Positions 11,708 through 23,372 are shown, counted from the first letter of the stretch. The stretch: DNA of 64,000 nucleotides from Lamellibrachia satsuma (GCA_033239005.1 BSQZ01000070.1:1319617-1383616), one strand, 5' to 3'. Numbers and translations are program-made. The notes: generated by a model not told the origin, from the sequence alone.

Positions 11708-13228
11708 AGTCTGGTGTACCATGTTTTGAAAACAAAACAATCTGTCACATGTGTTCAACTTTATACTGTATTTTATTCAGTACTATGTATTTCTATTTGT
11801 AATAGGACAAGTAACGTAAGTATTACACTTCTTCTTGCCCTTTTTCAAAAATGTTATAGTTGTTCATGAAATGTTGTTCTATTATGTTTGTCTATTACTG
11901 TTGTTGAAAATAAAGATTAATTAATTAATTCATTCATTCATTCATAAATGACTCAACAAAACTATGCACTATTCTATTAAACTGACTGCATGTTTCTTAA
12001 ACTATTCGCACACCACAGATTTGAACACCTGATTCATGATGCGCTAAATCAGTAGAAGTTTTCATGAAACGGGCCCTATGCCAGCAAGAATGGAATGTTT
12101 CTTAAAATGTAGAAACACCTTCTGGTGTTGTTTTAGTAGTTTTTGTTTATTTTTCGTCTTGCATAACGATGTGACTGCCTTTGAGCAGAAAGAACAACTG
12201 GCACGAATAATGTTTCACAGTTCCATGTGCCTGGCCCTAGCCAAGTCAGCAGGTTGTACCAAATTGCTATGAAACAGCTTCGTTAGCTACTGGCAGGGGT
12301 TTCGAGGTACTGGGTCCAAACCCCGTGCCTGCAGCTGAATCAGTAATGATTGGTAGAACTTGTCTGGAACGTGCATTTACATAGTACCTGGCAGAAAGTT
12401 GGATGCATGTGTCTCTAGGATGAGATGTACCCAGATCAGTATCACTCAGGCTCTGAAGTGTACAGAGGTTATCAATATTGTATGATTTATTTGTGTCAGT
12501 AGCTATCACTATTGGGAACTGTAGTGGAGATAATTTATTTGATCCGGCCACTTCTGTGACACCGATTTCCTGCTTTGACAGCACTGTGTGACATCTGTAT
12601 GTCACCATGTATTCCGTTTCAGTTACATAATATGAAAACAGCCCCAATCACACAGTGAAAGGTCCTATTAAATTGCTCTCTGTATGACACATGCTACCTG
12701 CCACTGGCAAAAACATACGTCTATCAGCACAAGCAGCATATTTCAATACTGAATCAGTTTGTCGAATAGTTGTCACTTAGTTGACAATCAATTAAAACAT
12801 GTTTTATTATATAGATACAACATCAAAGGCATATTACTTAATAAATGGATAGTGAAGATTTTATCAGTTGTTCAACTTTTCAAATATCAAATTCTCAATT
12901 ATAAATTCTGCAAAATATTTAATTGTCTTTGGATGTTAAATCAACAGTATATTCTTGTTTATGATGCATGTTTCATATTATTAATGTCCTGTAGTTTTTC
13001 ATTTCATCACCTCGTAACCAGGAAACCTTATAACCAACCAATTTATTAAAACAACCATCTGTAAAATATATGATAATAAAAAATCAGGATAAAAATCAAC
13101 TGGGCTAAGTAAAACAGGGGAGTGTTTTTCTGCAATCTGCCTCCCACTTCCTATTACCTGGGCTGGCCAATGGGCATGGCAGTGTCTGGACATCTTGCCC
13201 CTCCCCCCAGCGCCATCACAAGTCATGA
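11708..13228. other. intergenic, no assigned gene
   Basis: The longest frame is 12267-12647 on the minus strand (126 codons). It has no recognisable domain, no repeat structure, and no flanking exon that I could join. ATTAATTAATTCATTCATTC at about 11920-11943 is a simple repeat. A possible transposon end (CATGAAACGGGCCC, about 12063) lacks a visible partner. Confidence 0.45.
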
Positions 13229-13252
13229 ACCTGCTGCTGCTGCTGCTGCTGC
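13229..13252. repeat. (CTG)n trinucleotide tract
   Basis: Seven CTG or near-CTG triplets in a row, in a GC-richer patch at 13140-13260. No reading frame is recognised around it. Confidence 0.8.
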
Positions 13253-13648
13253 CTGCAGTGGCTGTTTCATTTGCACTGGTGTAACTGGTGCTAACTGTTG
13301 TGGGCCACTAGACTTGTTGCAGGGATCAGAGATAATCCCTCATGTAACCAGTCAGTCGGTTGATAATCCATGTTGCTGGGACTCTGCTGTGATCGCAGGA
13401 GTTTTTGCAGTTGTCGTGGTTAGTGTGGTTCAGGTATTCCATATTCGCCATGCTGCGGTTGCATAGAAGGTGAGTGGTATCCGTGTATTGGTTTCTGTGG
13501 CCGGAGTAGGCGAAGCTTATTAATGTTGACAGATCCAAGTGGAGCCAGGCAGGTCACTGGGATAAACTGTCTGACCCTGACTAAGATCTGTACGATTGTA
13601 GTCACAGTTCTGGCTAAGAAACCTAGACTGTTGAGTTTGGTGTCTCTA

Positions 13649-13876
13649 TCAAAGAATTGGAAGATCTCAAAAAGGGGTTGTGGTCATGCAAAGTTGGAGT
13701 GTCTGTCTCTGTCCTGTCCACACAAAGTCTGGAAGATCTTGAAAAGGGGTTGTGGACATGCAAAGTTGGAGTGTCTGTCTCTGTCCTGTCCACACAAAGT
13801 CTGGAAGATCTTGAAAAGGGGTTGTGGTCATGCAAAGTTGGAGTGTCTGTCTCTGTCCTGTCCACACAAAGTCTGG
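13649..13876. repeat. 72-bp minisatellite, three units
   Basis: Three nearly identical 72-bp units containing AAAAGGGGTTGTGGTCATGC and GTCTGTCTCTGTCCTGTCCA. The unit length is a multiple of 3 and several frames on both strands lack stops, so long overlapping open frames appear here. They are not supported as genes. Confidence 0.9.
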
Positions 13877-14233
13877 AATTGAACACTCTTGTGATATTGG
13901 ACGTAATTTGTTTATAAATAATTTATATATTTATAAATTTAAAAATACATCAGTTGGTATTTCTACTGTATGGTAGTAACTGTTCTGTCTCTCTGTCGTT
14001 CTTATCAGATCTGCCTGCCCCTAGCACTAGTAATGTATCTGTGACACACCAACGACCTACTACATCCTATCACACTGCCAGTGATCCTTGAAATTGTCTT
14101 ATAAAAATGTGGTATGACTTTTCAACTTGACTAGCTCCAGGCACACAGAAAGGAAGCAAGAAATATGTACCCTTCATTAAAAATTAGTTTCCTTCACACT
14201 GGGTGAAAAAGATCATAAATTATGTGAGTGGAG

Positions 14234-14237
<4 letters not shown>

Positions 14238-14273
<36 letters not shown>
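14238..14273. repeat. (TA)n microsatellite
   Basis: About 18 TA units without interruption. Confidence 0.95.
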
Positions 14274-14276
<3 letters not shown>

Positions 14277-14729
14277 TGCCATGGTATTGCAGAGCTGTGC
14301 AAATCATTGAGCAGTTAGAATTCTGCAGATGGTTATGTGGATCACTGATCCGGATCCAGACAGAGACTGTACCTTGGAAAGGTCATCTCACAGTGGGCTA
14401 TACAGATCATGTTTTGACCTAGGCATGCCCAGTGGGGTGTAGAAACAGAACAACAGTCCTAGTGGTGATGCTACTAGACAGAGATCTGATCTGTGTTCAC
14501 TGTCTAGTCCTGGAGAATCTTACAGTGCCCCCCATGGTGTGGTAACAGTCACAGTTTTTGTATGAAGTATACCTAGAGTGTTTCTGGTTAAAGTGGACAC
14601 CTGGGTTCAAACTAAGTCAACAACTCAAAAGCCACATTTTAATTACTAGCACGCAATGTGTTTCTCTGTAAAGTTTAACAGCAGTTTTGCGAACTGCCAA
14701 TGCATGCAAATAAGCAACTGGGGTAACGG

Positions 14730-14838
14730 CATGGTGTTGGAATGAACAGGTCTGCCAGGGCGTGAAGTGTAAAGTGCTTTGAACAGTCCCAAGGGCTGGA
14801 TACGGCGCTATATAAGAACGTACCTTTACCTTTTTATT
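14730..14838 (+). mobile_element. SINE 3' body
   Basis: Contains GGAATGAACAGGTCTGCCAG, GTGAAGTGTAAAGTGCTTTG, GGATACGGCGCTATATAAGA and ACCTTTACCTTT in that order. The same blocks occur at 15117-15226 (inverted), 48150-48235 and 53095-53190. The tRNA-like head is absent or too decayed to see. Confidence 0.75.
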
Positions 14839-15116
14839 TCTGAATGTCACACAAACATGTCACATCTTTAACAAAGCCAGGAAAATGACACTCCTATAGT
14901 CAATAGATATTGTTATTAATAGTAGCTGAACAAATGTTAATATCAGTATTTATGTTAATGCAGGGCTCGATATCAGTTTATTTGAATATTCAGTTATTTT
15001 AAAAGTACTTGGTATGTTCAAGGAAGCTCTAATTTAAAACATAATGTCACTAGCATGAGAGCCATCCCAATAATAATATTATAAACTACATCGTGTTTTG
15101 AATCATGGAAGATAGG

Positions 15117-15226
15117 TAAAGGTAAAGGTATGTTCTTATATAGCGCGGTATCCGGTCCATAGGACTGCTCAAAGCGCTTTACACTTCACCCCCTGGCAGA
15201 CCTGTTCATTCCAAGGCCATCTCAAC
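15117..15226 (-). mobile_element. SINE 3' body, inverted
   Basis: Reverse complement of the element at 14730-14838. It reads from AGGTAAAGGTATGTTCTTAT through CAAAGCGCTTTACACTTCAC to GACCTGTTCATTCC. Two copies 280 bp apart in opposite orientation could form a weak foldback. Confidence 0.8.
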
Positions 15227-15655
15227 TTCTTTGAGGTGATAGGTGAGATACTCTCGTCACATGATATTTTCTACGAGATGGATGTGAATTGGGAAAAATT
15301 GTATCGAGCGAAACCCAGAATTACCATGTTCAGAAGAGAAAGAACATGAACTGTAGGGAGAATGTACGTTAATACTGAAAAAATACTTTTAAAATGTCTT
15401 TATCGTGACTGTTTTAAGTCAAGCTATATTATAACTATTCAGTTATGTCATATATTCCAGTTCCAGTGATGTTGCATTACCTTGTATAGCAGTTTAGCTA
15501 CCAATACAATCCCTGTGACATTTATGATTTACTGGCTATATAACTGTGCAACCACCTGCATTGGTGCAGCATGGGCCAACATACCAGAGTGCTGTTGGGG
15601 GATAAATATACTACAGTTGAGCCTTCTTGCATGTATCCAGAAGTTGTGGGAATGA

Positions 15656-15722
15656 TACTACTTTGCATAGACCTCCTGTAGGAACGATGACACTCAAGCA
15701 CCTTTGTTTAATCAGATTCTTA
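15656..15722. repeat. single left-hand unit of the 66-bp minisatellite
   Basis: One copy of the unit that forms the array at 17698-18093, containing ACCTCCTGTAGGAACGATGA and CAAGCACCTTTGTTTAATCA. It is separated from the array by exactly one LINE insertion. Confidence 0.9.
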
Positions 15723-15732
15723 ATTATTATTA

Positions 15733-16075
15733 TTATACATTTATAATGCGCCGTGTATTCAGGTTAAAAACCTGCTCAAAGGCGCTAACAAGGTAATGCT
15801 AAATAATTTTAAATAAATGGAAGAGCTAAAATAAAATGTGATTAAAAGACAGGTAAACATAAGTTAAATAAAAAGTTCACTAAATGATTTAAATGAATTA
15901 ATTATGTCAAGAAGTTAAATAAATACATAAAATAAAATAAATAAATAATAAATAAAAAGATAAAATAAACAACTACAATTAAGTTGATACATTAGATAAA
16001 CATATAAGTTAATCAGATAAGTTAAATAAACAAATTAAATAAATAATAAGTTAAATAAGTAAAATGTTCGAGTGA
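15733..16075 (-). other. LINE 3' UTR
   Basis: Non-coding tail of the LINE. It is rich in AAATAAATAA-like runs and ends at the minisatellite junction with ATT triplets, the sort of short microsatellite tail common in CR1/L2-type LINEs. Confidence 0.6.
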
Positions 16076-16695
16076 TTAAAATGTCAACAGAGTGTTCGAA
16101 AGGCTTCGCGAAACAGATGTTTTTAGAAGTGACTTGAATACCGCAACGGAGTTGGCATGCCTGATTGCGGGAGGCAGGGCGTTCCACAATGTCAGCCCTG
16201 CCACAGAAAAGGCCCGACGACCGTACCGCTCGAGATGGTACCGCGGTATAGTCAACAGATGTTGATCGGCGGATCTCAGTGTTCGGGTGGGTGTGTATGG
16301 AATCACTAGCGACGACAGATACACAGGGCATAGATGATGCACAGCGCGAAACACAAGTAAAAGAAGTTTGAATTCGATTTGCTGACGAATAGGCAACCAA
16401 TGTAAACTGAATAAAACTGGCGTTATGTGATCTCGTCTGCGGGTTCCAGTAATCAGCCGTGCCGTGGAGTTTTGAATCATCTGCAGTTTCCGCCGCTGCG
16501 TCTCGGGCAGTCCATAAAACATAGCGTTGCCGAAGTCCAAGCGCGACATGACTAAAGCATGAATAATTGTTTTGCAAGCAATGGTGGAAAGGCATTTTCT
16601 GATAGTTGCAATGCCGCGAATGTGACAGTATGCCACCTGGCAGACACGGCGTATCTGCGCCGCCATTGTCATTGTGTCATCAAATACAAAACCAC
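16076..16695 (-). pseudogene. LINE RT C-terminal region
   Basis: Minus-strand frame of roughly 200 codons. It shows the conserved post-catalytic part of a LINE RT: a FDDTMTMAAQI block, then SRLDFGNAMFYGLP, LQMIQNSTARLI, HWLPIRQQIEFKLLLL, TLRSADQHLL, and finally TLWNALPPAIRHA. The frame stays open, so this half of the copy is fairly young, but it is detached from the catalytic half. Confidence 0.85.
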
Positions 16696-16997
16696 TGAAA
16701 TAGTAGTATCGTATAACATTTCGCAATTACAATGCTCTATAAACAACAATTGACTCGAAAACAATAATACTGTAGCGTACAACAAGTCAACAGCATTTCG
16801 CTAAGACGTGGAAACAGTTGAAAATAGCGAAGAATTCGTTAGTTGTTTCGGCCCACGGCACCCGCTGGCACCGGTTGCATACACGGATGGTTCGGCCCAT
16901 GCGAGCGAAAACACTTCACAGTTCACCGGTTGCGCCGTTGGATGGTTCGGCCCATGGGCCGAACCCGTTATGGGCCGAAACATCCGACACCTGTAAA
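16696..16997. other. foreign block in the LINE, with palindromes
   Basis: Replaces or interrupts the RT segment that should carry the catalytic ADD motif. It contains four copies of a TTCGGCCCA motif in both orientations, a perfect 22-bp palindrome at 16944-16965, and outer inverted repeats (GTTTCGGCCCACGG at 16844-16857 against TTATGGGCCGAAAC at 16968-16981). Two imperfect direct copies of CACCGGTTGC-N-GGATGGTTCGGC lie between. It may be a small foldback element; no target duplication is clear. Confidence 0.6.
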
Positions 16998-17690
16998 AAA
17001 CAAGGGTCCCAGCACGCTACCCTGTGGTACACCAGAGCATAAACCAACACTTCTTGAGGTGACGTTATCAACTTTAACAGCTTGCGTTCGCTGCGAAACG
17101 TACGACTGTATCCAGCGGTGTGTGTTGTCACGTACGCCAATTTCGTGCAGTTTGTCTAGAAGCAGACGGTGATCAACAGTATCGAAGGCAGCACTGAGAT
17201 CGAGCAACACCAATATCACGGTATTCCGATTGTCGAGCGAATGTAGAATGTCGGCCTGTATACGAACGAGGGCTGTTTCACAGCTGTGAGCAGGACGATA
17301 CGCACTCTGAAAAACATCGAAGAAATCATTCGAGTCCATGTACTGCCGGATTTGCGATGCTACATACTTCTCGAGGAGTTTTGATATGAAACTCAGGTTG
17401 GATATCGGTCGGTAGTTGGATAGTAGTTCAGGGTCAAGATCACTCTTCTTTAACAATGGTGTCACGACTGTGTGTTTCATAACAGCTGGCATTGTTGAGG
17501 ACTCGATCGACAGGTTCACAATGCGTGTTAACACCGGTGCGAGCGTAGCAATGTTCGATTTAAGCAGGGTTGCAGAAATGATGTCGATGTCAGTTGAAAG
17601 TTTGCTAGTACCCTTCATTACCAGATTACAGATGCCATTGCATGTAGCTAGTTCGAAGTCACAAAGAGGATCCACAACGTAACAGTCATT
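16998..17690 (-). pseudogene. LINE RT catalytic region, N-terminal part
   Basis: A minus-strand frame with RT blocks in order: STMPAVMKHTVVTPLLKK, NYRPISNLSFISKLLEK, FQSAYRPAHSCETALVRI, LLDLSAAFDTVDHRLLL (RT motif A, first catalytic Asp), and SGVPQGSVLGPL (motif B). The frame then runs into foreign sequence, so the second catalytic motif (ADD) is missing. Upstream the frame continues open through the 66-bp minisatellite to 18005, which produces an artificial repeat-RT fusion. Confidence 0.9.
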
Positions 17691-17697
17691 ATCATAT

Positions 17698-18093
17698 AAA
17701 AGTACTTTACATAGACCTCCGGCAGGAACAATGACACTCAAGCACCTTTGTTTAATCAGATCCTTAAGTACTTTGTATAAACCTCCTGCAGGAACGATGA
17801 CACTCAAGCACCTTTGTTTAATCAGATCCTTAAGTACTTTGTATAAACCTCCTGCAGGAACGATGACACTCAAGCACCTTTGTTTAATCAGATTCTTAAG
17901 TACTTTGTATAAACCTCCTGCAGGAACGATGACACTCAAGCACCTTTGTTTAATCAGATTCTTAAGTACTTTGTATAAACCTCCTGCAGGAACGATGACA
18001 CTCAAGCACTTTTTTTAATCAGATTCTCAAGTACTTTGCATAGACCTCCTGCAGGAATGATAACACTCAAGTACCTTTGTTTAATCAGATTCT
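17698..18093. repeat. 66-bp minisatellite, six units
   Basis: Six units of AAGTACTTTGTATAAACCTC, CTGCAGGAACGATGACACTC, AAGCACCTTTGTTTAATCAG and ATTCTT. The 66-bp length keeps a 22-residue frame open on each strand. The outer units are more diverged than the central ones. Confidence 0.95.
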
Positions 18094-18636
18094 CAAGTCT
18101 ATGTTTTTAGTTGCACAAGCTTGAACCCAGACCTGGAAAACCATACAGAATTCCCATGTATAGTGCAGATTTTTGGAGAAATACTGTATCCCACTTTAAT
18201 ACGGAAACATCTTTAAAAAGTACATATTTTCTTGCGCTCATTGCACCAGTATAAAATTGAATGACAAAAAAATAGGAACATTTGATGCTAGGCAGATTTC
18301 TGATGAAATCTAGCGGATTTTATTTTATGTAGGTATACTTCATAGTCTAATAAGATGATGACACTCGGTTAGAATAGGAATGCTGATTAACCAATGAAAA
18401 CTTTTATGAATTTGTACGGCTTTACAGAGAATTTCAAGTCAAAAATACGGATTTGAGCCAAAACAACATGGCTGGTCTGTGAACCTCACAACACAAGCTA
18501 GAAGCTAGAAGACTGAGCAACCACCTTTCGCCACAGGTATGGAGGGGATTGCCTGGAGATCACCCATCCGTTCTTTGATATTGTCAAACCACATCTTTCT
18601 TGGATGTGGTTTTCTTATTTTCTTCTTCCCCATTTC
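18094..18636. other. intergenic, faint LINE-like fragment
   Basis: Mostly featureless. On the minus strand at about 18510-18630 a short frame with a KMWFDNIKERMGDLQA-like string resembles the C-terminal tail of some LINE-encoded proteins, but the match is too short to be certain. Confidence 0.3.
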
Positions 18637-18985
18637 ACAGTGGCACTGTGCCCTGTAGGACGTCAGTAGCACTGTGCCCTGGACGTTGGTGGCACTGTGC
18701 CCTGGACGTCGGTGGCACTGTGCCCTGTAGGACGTCGGTGGCACTGTGCCCTGTAGGACGTCAGTAGCACTGTGCCCTGGACGTTGGTGGCACTGTGCCC
18801 TGGACGTCGGTGGCACTGTGCCCTGTAGGACGTCGGTGGCACTGTGCCCTGTAGGACGTCAGTAGCACTGTGCCCTGGACGTTGGTGGCACTGTGCCCTG
18901 GACGTCGGTGGCACTGTGCCATGTAGGATGTCAGTGGCACTGTGCCCTGTAGAACGTCAGTGGCTCTGTGCCCTGTAGAATGTCA
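18637..18985. repeat. minisatellite with 98-bp higher-order unit
   Basis: Short units of 23 bp (GTGGCACTGTGCCCTGGACG plus TCG) and 26 bp (GTGGCACTGTGCCCTGTAGG plus ACGTCG) alternate. The block from about 18665 recurs from about 18763 with the same order of variants, a 98-bp higher-order period. Long Arg/Gln/Thr-rich frames on the minus strand come only from the repeat. Confidence 0.9.
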
Positions 18986-21634
18986 TTGGCAATGCTGTTG
19001 TGGCAAGTGGTGGGTCCACACCATTGTAACTGTTTTCTTTTGATTACATTCAAGACTGGTTCTTGGGTCCCATCAATCATAGCTGTACTCATATGTTACC
19101 ACTTTGTCAGGGTCATTGACCTTATTTGGTTAGTATGACCTCATGTAGAAAAATATGGTGCCACACCCCTCTGTGTAACATCAATACATAATGTACTCAG
19201 ACTGCTTTTGCAGGTCATTTGTGATTAAAAATGGACAGTTTTACCCATGAGAAATGTTATGATTAGTGGTGCTATAGTCGAACAGATCAACTTGTGAAGT
19301 TGAGTGATCCCATGGTGCATTCTCTTCTGATATGTTTCATTAGCACTGCCATGCCAATCATATACACGTCATTCTCCCTATTTAATTAGGCACCTGTCAC
19401 CACCACACACGCTTCTGAATAATCCCAATAACATCACAGGTATTTATGGACATGGATATGAATTCCATGAATTGTAATCTTGTGGCTGAGACATAGGCAT
19501 TTGGCAGACCCATGAGACTAGTGCTACACATTTCGAGTTACACATACCATATTAACATGGCATGCTAATAATATGCTAATGATCAATATATAATTACGTC
19601 TTCTTTGTTGTAAAATATATCATACATGCCAACTCTTATGATTTATTCATAACTCTTATTGATTTTCTGAAATTTGATGGTCTTACAAGGTACAAGCATA
19701 GGAGACAATGCATTATGGTTTTGTCCGTTTTGAACATAGAATAAAAATTATTGTTGCATTTACAGTGTAATCCACCTTTGATGGCATCTTGTTATAAATA
19801 CTGGTCATTTCTTCCCTGTGTCTGTTTATTTACTGGTTAGTGTGAGAAAGAGCACAGGGTGTGTCCAATTTATGGGAACTTGTCCTGTCAAAATGAGAAC
19901 CAGTTTCCCCAGGGAGCGGCTATAAGGAAGTCTCCCTACTGTGCCCTTCCCAAGTAGGGAAGTCACCCTTCCTGTCACCAGCTGTAAAGTCAAGTAACTC
20001 TTGACCTTTGCTATGGGAAAGCCATCCATTAGACAAGGTGCTGTGATTATGATTTATGGGAATGAAAATGCCTGCCAAATGCATAGAAAAATCTGGTTTT
20101 ATGAGATTTACTGCTGGTAAATGTTGGAGTATTTATTGATCTTGTGTGGAAGTCCACAGCTCCCTGGGATTATTGTCAGTTTGTCACATGTTCAATGTAA
20201 TACAGCTCTCAGTGTGGTATTGCCATGTCCATTTTAGCACCACCAGTTGTTAATACACTTTCATGTCCGAATGGTGTTCATTTTCTCACCACTCCACCTC
20301 AATAGTACAGAAGGCGATAATCATGTTATGTGAAAAAAAAAATTAAGTAAAGTAAATTCTTTATATTACATAGTGGAGCCCAATCAATAAAGGGTACAGT
20401 CAAATATAAAAATGGCAAAAGACAGAAAAGATGGTAATAATATGTAATTTAAAATTTTTACCACAAAGTGGAGATAAGAAATGTCAAATTGTATTTCCAA
20501 TGGAAAAATGTCTAATATTTGATAAATAAGACAGAGTCTTTATTTTATTGGACACTATTATGGTGTTGATAGTTTGAAAATCATCTGTCATTTGATTTGA
20601 CCTCTTATCTTTCTGTTGGCTCACCTCTTATCTTTAAGGCCTCTAAGTTGAATTATGATAGTGATTGGAAACAGATGTTGCCAGGGAACATGTCCCAGTG
20701 AAGTCCAGCAGAAATAACACAAACTGCCTGAAGAAATAACACATAAATAACTGTGAGAAAGGTGGAGCACTGAAGGTTGCCATCATAACCTGTACATTTG
20801 TATGATGCTGTATGCAAATTTTAATGAATTTATTGTCCAGTTACTGGTTAATTACTGGTTAAATATTGAATTTGTTCTTACATTTCACTGGCTTAACTGT
20901 TCACATTTTATGTTTATATATTGCCTATGTTGCCACGTCAGCATTATTCAGGTTAGTGCAGCATACATATGAATATGTTTCATACTTTAGTCAGTGTGAG
21001 GAGTGAAATAACTATATTAAAATGTATATTAAAACAGTTAAATTGACAAAACATGGAAAAATGACCTCACAACCATTAAAATCAAAATTAATTACTTTAA
21101 TAAATGAAAAATATTTGCTTTCTGTGTAAGTTAAAGCTCTATTCTGTATCACTTAATTTCTCATCAATTTTTAATATAATTAATTTACTTAATTAACTAG
21201 CTAATTACAGAAATGAACCCATGCCGGACTGCACATACAGGAGGTGGGGGTAGGGTAGTAGCTATTCAAAATTACATTTCCACCTAAATCCTCAGTGGCC
21301 CTTTGGTCTTATGATGGCTCCCACACATCCCTGTTCTCTATATGATGATGCTTAATGATTCTGGATTGTTGATGGGTTGTTGCTGAGTTGTTGCTGGGTT
21401 TCTATGGAAGTTGTGTTATTATTTTGATATGATATGAACGCACGCCAAATAAACTAGCTTGAGGGTTTTGAGGAGTAAGTGTGACCAAGCCAAGTTCCAG
21501 GAATGTAATCATGTTAACAGTGTCCTCAGTTTTTATAAACCAAAAATTTTATATTTTTTATAAATACATTAGATTATTGGAATTGAAGTGAGTTTTCTGG
21601 TAAATGTCAACTATACACGTTGAATCTGCTAACA
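18986..21634. other. intergenic, no gene seen
   Basis: No recognisable exon, RNA gene or transposon end. The frame at 19826-20029 (minus) is short and unrecognised. Confidence 0.5.
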
Positions 21635-21638
21635 TTAA

Positions 21639-22269
21639 AGGGAAACAGAAGTCATGGTTTTGGGCCTGTGCACCTATAAGAGTTACTAAAACATAACCAT
21701 TTGTAACTATAATGAAGAATAACACGCCAGCGGTTTACTAGAAAAACAGCATCTTAATTTCATGGGTCATGCCATACTGTCAGATAACCACATGTTATGG
21801 ATGCCGTATCTGACAATATTCGCTTACCAAATGAACAGATTATATTTGTAAACACCTGTTCCTATGCTTGCCAATAAGATATGGCCATGCTGTTTGCGTC
21901 CAAACTCAACTTAACATATTTTGGCCTTTGTTTACTAAACTAGTCCTCTTTCTGACATAACAGCCCATTTGATCGAGACTTTGCATTGGTTGTGTGTATA
22001 CCGGCAGCATTTGGTAGTCTAGATTACCTGATTTGATTTCATAGAACTGTGCATGCGCATATCGGTCGCGTGGGTTAACATGTCAGCGCTCTGTTAACGG
22101 GAAAAATAACCAGAATCTCCCACTTTTAGAACACATTCTGAGTAAACCACTGGCATGATATTCTTTAATTTAACAAGATTTAACAATATTCTTTAATTTA
22201 ATTGCACATGGTTAGTTTTTATTATCTCTTCTAGATGCATAGCCCCCAAACCATGACTTTTGTTTCGCT
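21639..22269 (-). mobile_element. long-TIR MITE, copy 2 (631 bp, TTAA-flanked)
   Basis: Flanked by TTAA at 21635-21638 and 22270-22273. The left end AGGGAAACAGAAGTCATGGT and the right end, read on the other strand, AGCGAAACAAAAGTCATGGT form inverted repeats that continue for about 100 bp. The interior matches the copy at 5251-5862 in opposite orientation. A TTAA target fits piggyBac-like or Kolobok-like elements; no transposase is encoded. Confidence 0.85.
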
Positions 22270-22273
22270 TTAA

Positions 22274-23280
22274 CTTGTATATTCATGGAGAGAGGTTGTT
22301 TTTGAAAGGAGTTCCCATTTAGCAGCCACTGCCCTGTATTGTGCTGTTATCTGCAGCAGTGCCTGCTGGTTACACACCAGACCCCTCTGTCCAAAACAAT
22401 CCTCATCTGTGTCTGGGAAACAAATGAGATAAGAGATATTTTAGACTGTAAACATGCTTAAAATGTGCATTTTTCATTGCAAAGTTGGACCCCCTGTGAC
22501 TGCTCGGGGGTGTTGTGATTTACATACAGGGTGAACATAAGACAGTAGACATAGTGTGCACTATGGTAGTGCTTTGCAGTAATGCACTGCATTATCCCAC
22601 CCCAGTCTAGACTTACATAGAGTCCCAGGTGTGGGAATGTTATCTTATTTTTTTATAGCACGCCCCCTCACTGATATGTGTATCTTGATATCACAAGGTT
22701 CACAACAATGTTATGGGGCAGTTAACAAAACAGATTAGATAAGACCCCCAGTTGGGGTGAAAGACAAGTCAGAAGTCTGATGAGAGTGCTATGTTGGAGT
22801 CACCCTCGATTCTGCTTTGTCACTGGAATGTAAAATTTTTAGGATAGGATTTTACATTGACACAGTAACATAACACTTCTTGTATCATGTGTAGCACAGG
22901 ATTCATTATTGATAGAGTAACATAACACTTGTAGTTTGGATTGACAGAGGGACACAGACCACTACTTCACTTCTTTGTTCAAGAGATACAGAACAACTGC
23001 CAGAGAGTTTGAGTTTGGAGGGGTGCCTCCTAACAATGGTTATTTTAATTGTTAATAAAATGTCTTTTTAACAGGAACATTTTGTGGCGTACAATAACTG
23101 GGTGGGGACTTACTGACAACTCTAGATGATACTTAGCAACTACTGTTCTCATGACAGGGTGTACACAAAATATGGCATGACTTTCTCTAAATGAAGGAAG
23201 GTGGAAGAACTAGAGGGTGTGGAATAGTGAAAGAACAATGTTGGTTGGTTATAATGTTCACAGAGTTGCACATTGGTGAA
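22274..23280. other. intergenic, no gene seen
   Basis: No supported feature. A direct repeat around ATAGAGTAACATAACACTT occurs near 22865 and 22915. Confidence 0.45.
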
Positions 23281-23372
23281 TAATGGTTGGACTCTCGATA
23301 AGCCAATGGCTTCCTTGTCCACCAGCTTCCTTGTCCACTACGACTTCCTTGTCCACTAACCATCTGAGATTT
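23281..23372 (+). mobile_element. LINE 3'-end fragment
   Basis: TTGGACTCTCGATAAGCCAA, then TGGCTTCCTTGTCCAC, matches the 3' end of the minus-strand LINE at 59010-59055 with only a few differences, in DNA and in the encoded SQWLPCP string. Here CTTCCTTGTCCAC is repeated three times. This is a severely 5'-truncated insertion of the same LINE family. Confidence 0.8.

Larger units (their letters stand above)
15723..17697 (-). mobile_element. LINE (Jockey-superfamily, CR1/L2-like), 5'-truncated
   Basis: Minus-strand reverse-transcriptase sequence with a 3' UTR (TTATTATTATTATAC tail and a TATAATGCGCC block) at 15723-16080. The 5' end is cut off within the RT domain near 17690. It sits inside a 66-bp minisatellite, with one unit on the left and six on the right. 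The coding part is split by about 300 bp of unrelated sequence (16696-16997). A related 3' fragment lies at 51815-52500. Confidence 0.9.

Noticed and set aside
12060..12080. transposon terminus CATGAAACGGGCCC
   Set aside because: No matching inverted end or target duplication was found nearby.
12267..12647. 126-codon minus-strand ORF as a gene
   Set aside because: No recognisable domain, no partner exons with matching phase, and composition like the flanks. It is left as unassigned.
13523..13917. overlapping open frames on both strands as genes
   Set aside because: All arise from three 72-bp repeat units and show no domain.
16968..18005. 345-codon repeat-RT fusion protein
   Set aside because: The repeat part is a pre-existing minisatellite read on the minus strand, joined by chance to a 5'-truncated LINE. 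No start, promoter or homology supports a fusion.
18510..18630. short LINE-like tail with a WFDNIKE string
   Set aside because: Too short and isolated to call a mobile element with confidence; noted only in the flank entry.
18505..18914. Arg/Thr/Gln-rich proteins on the minus strand
   Set aside because: They encode only the 23/26-bp minisatellite.
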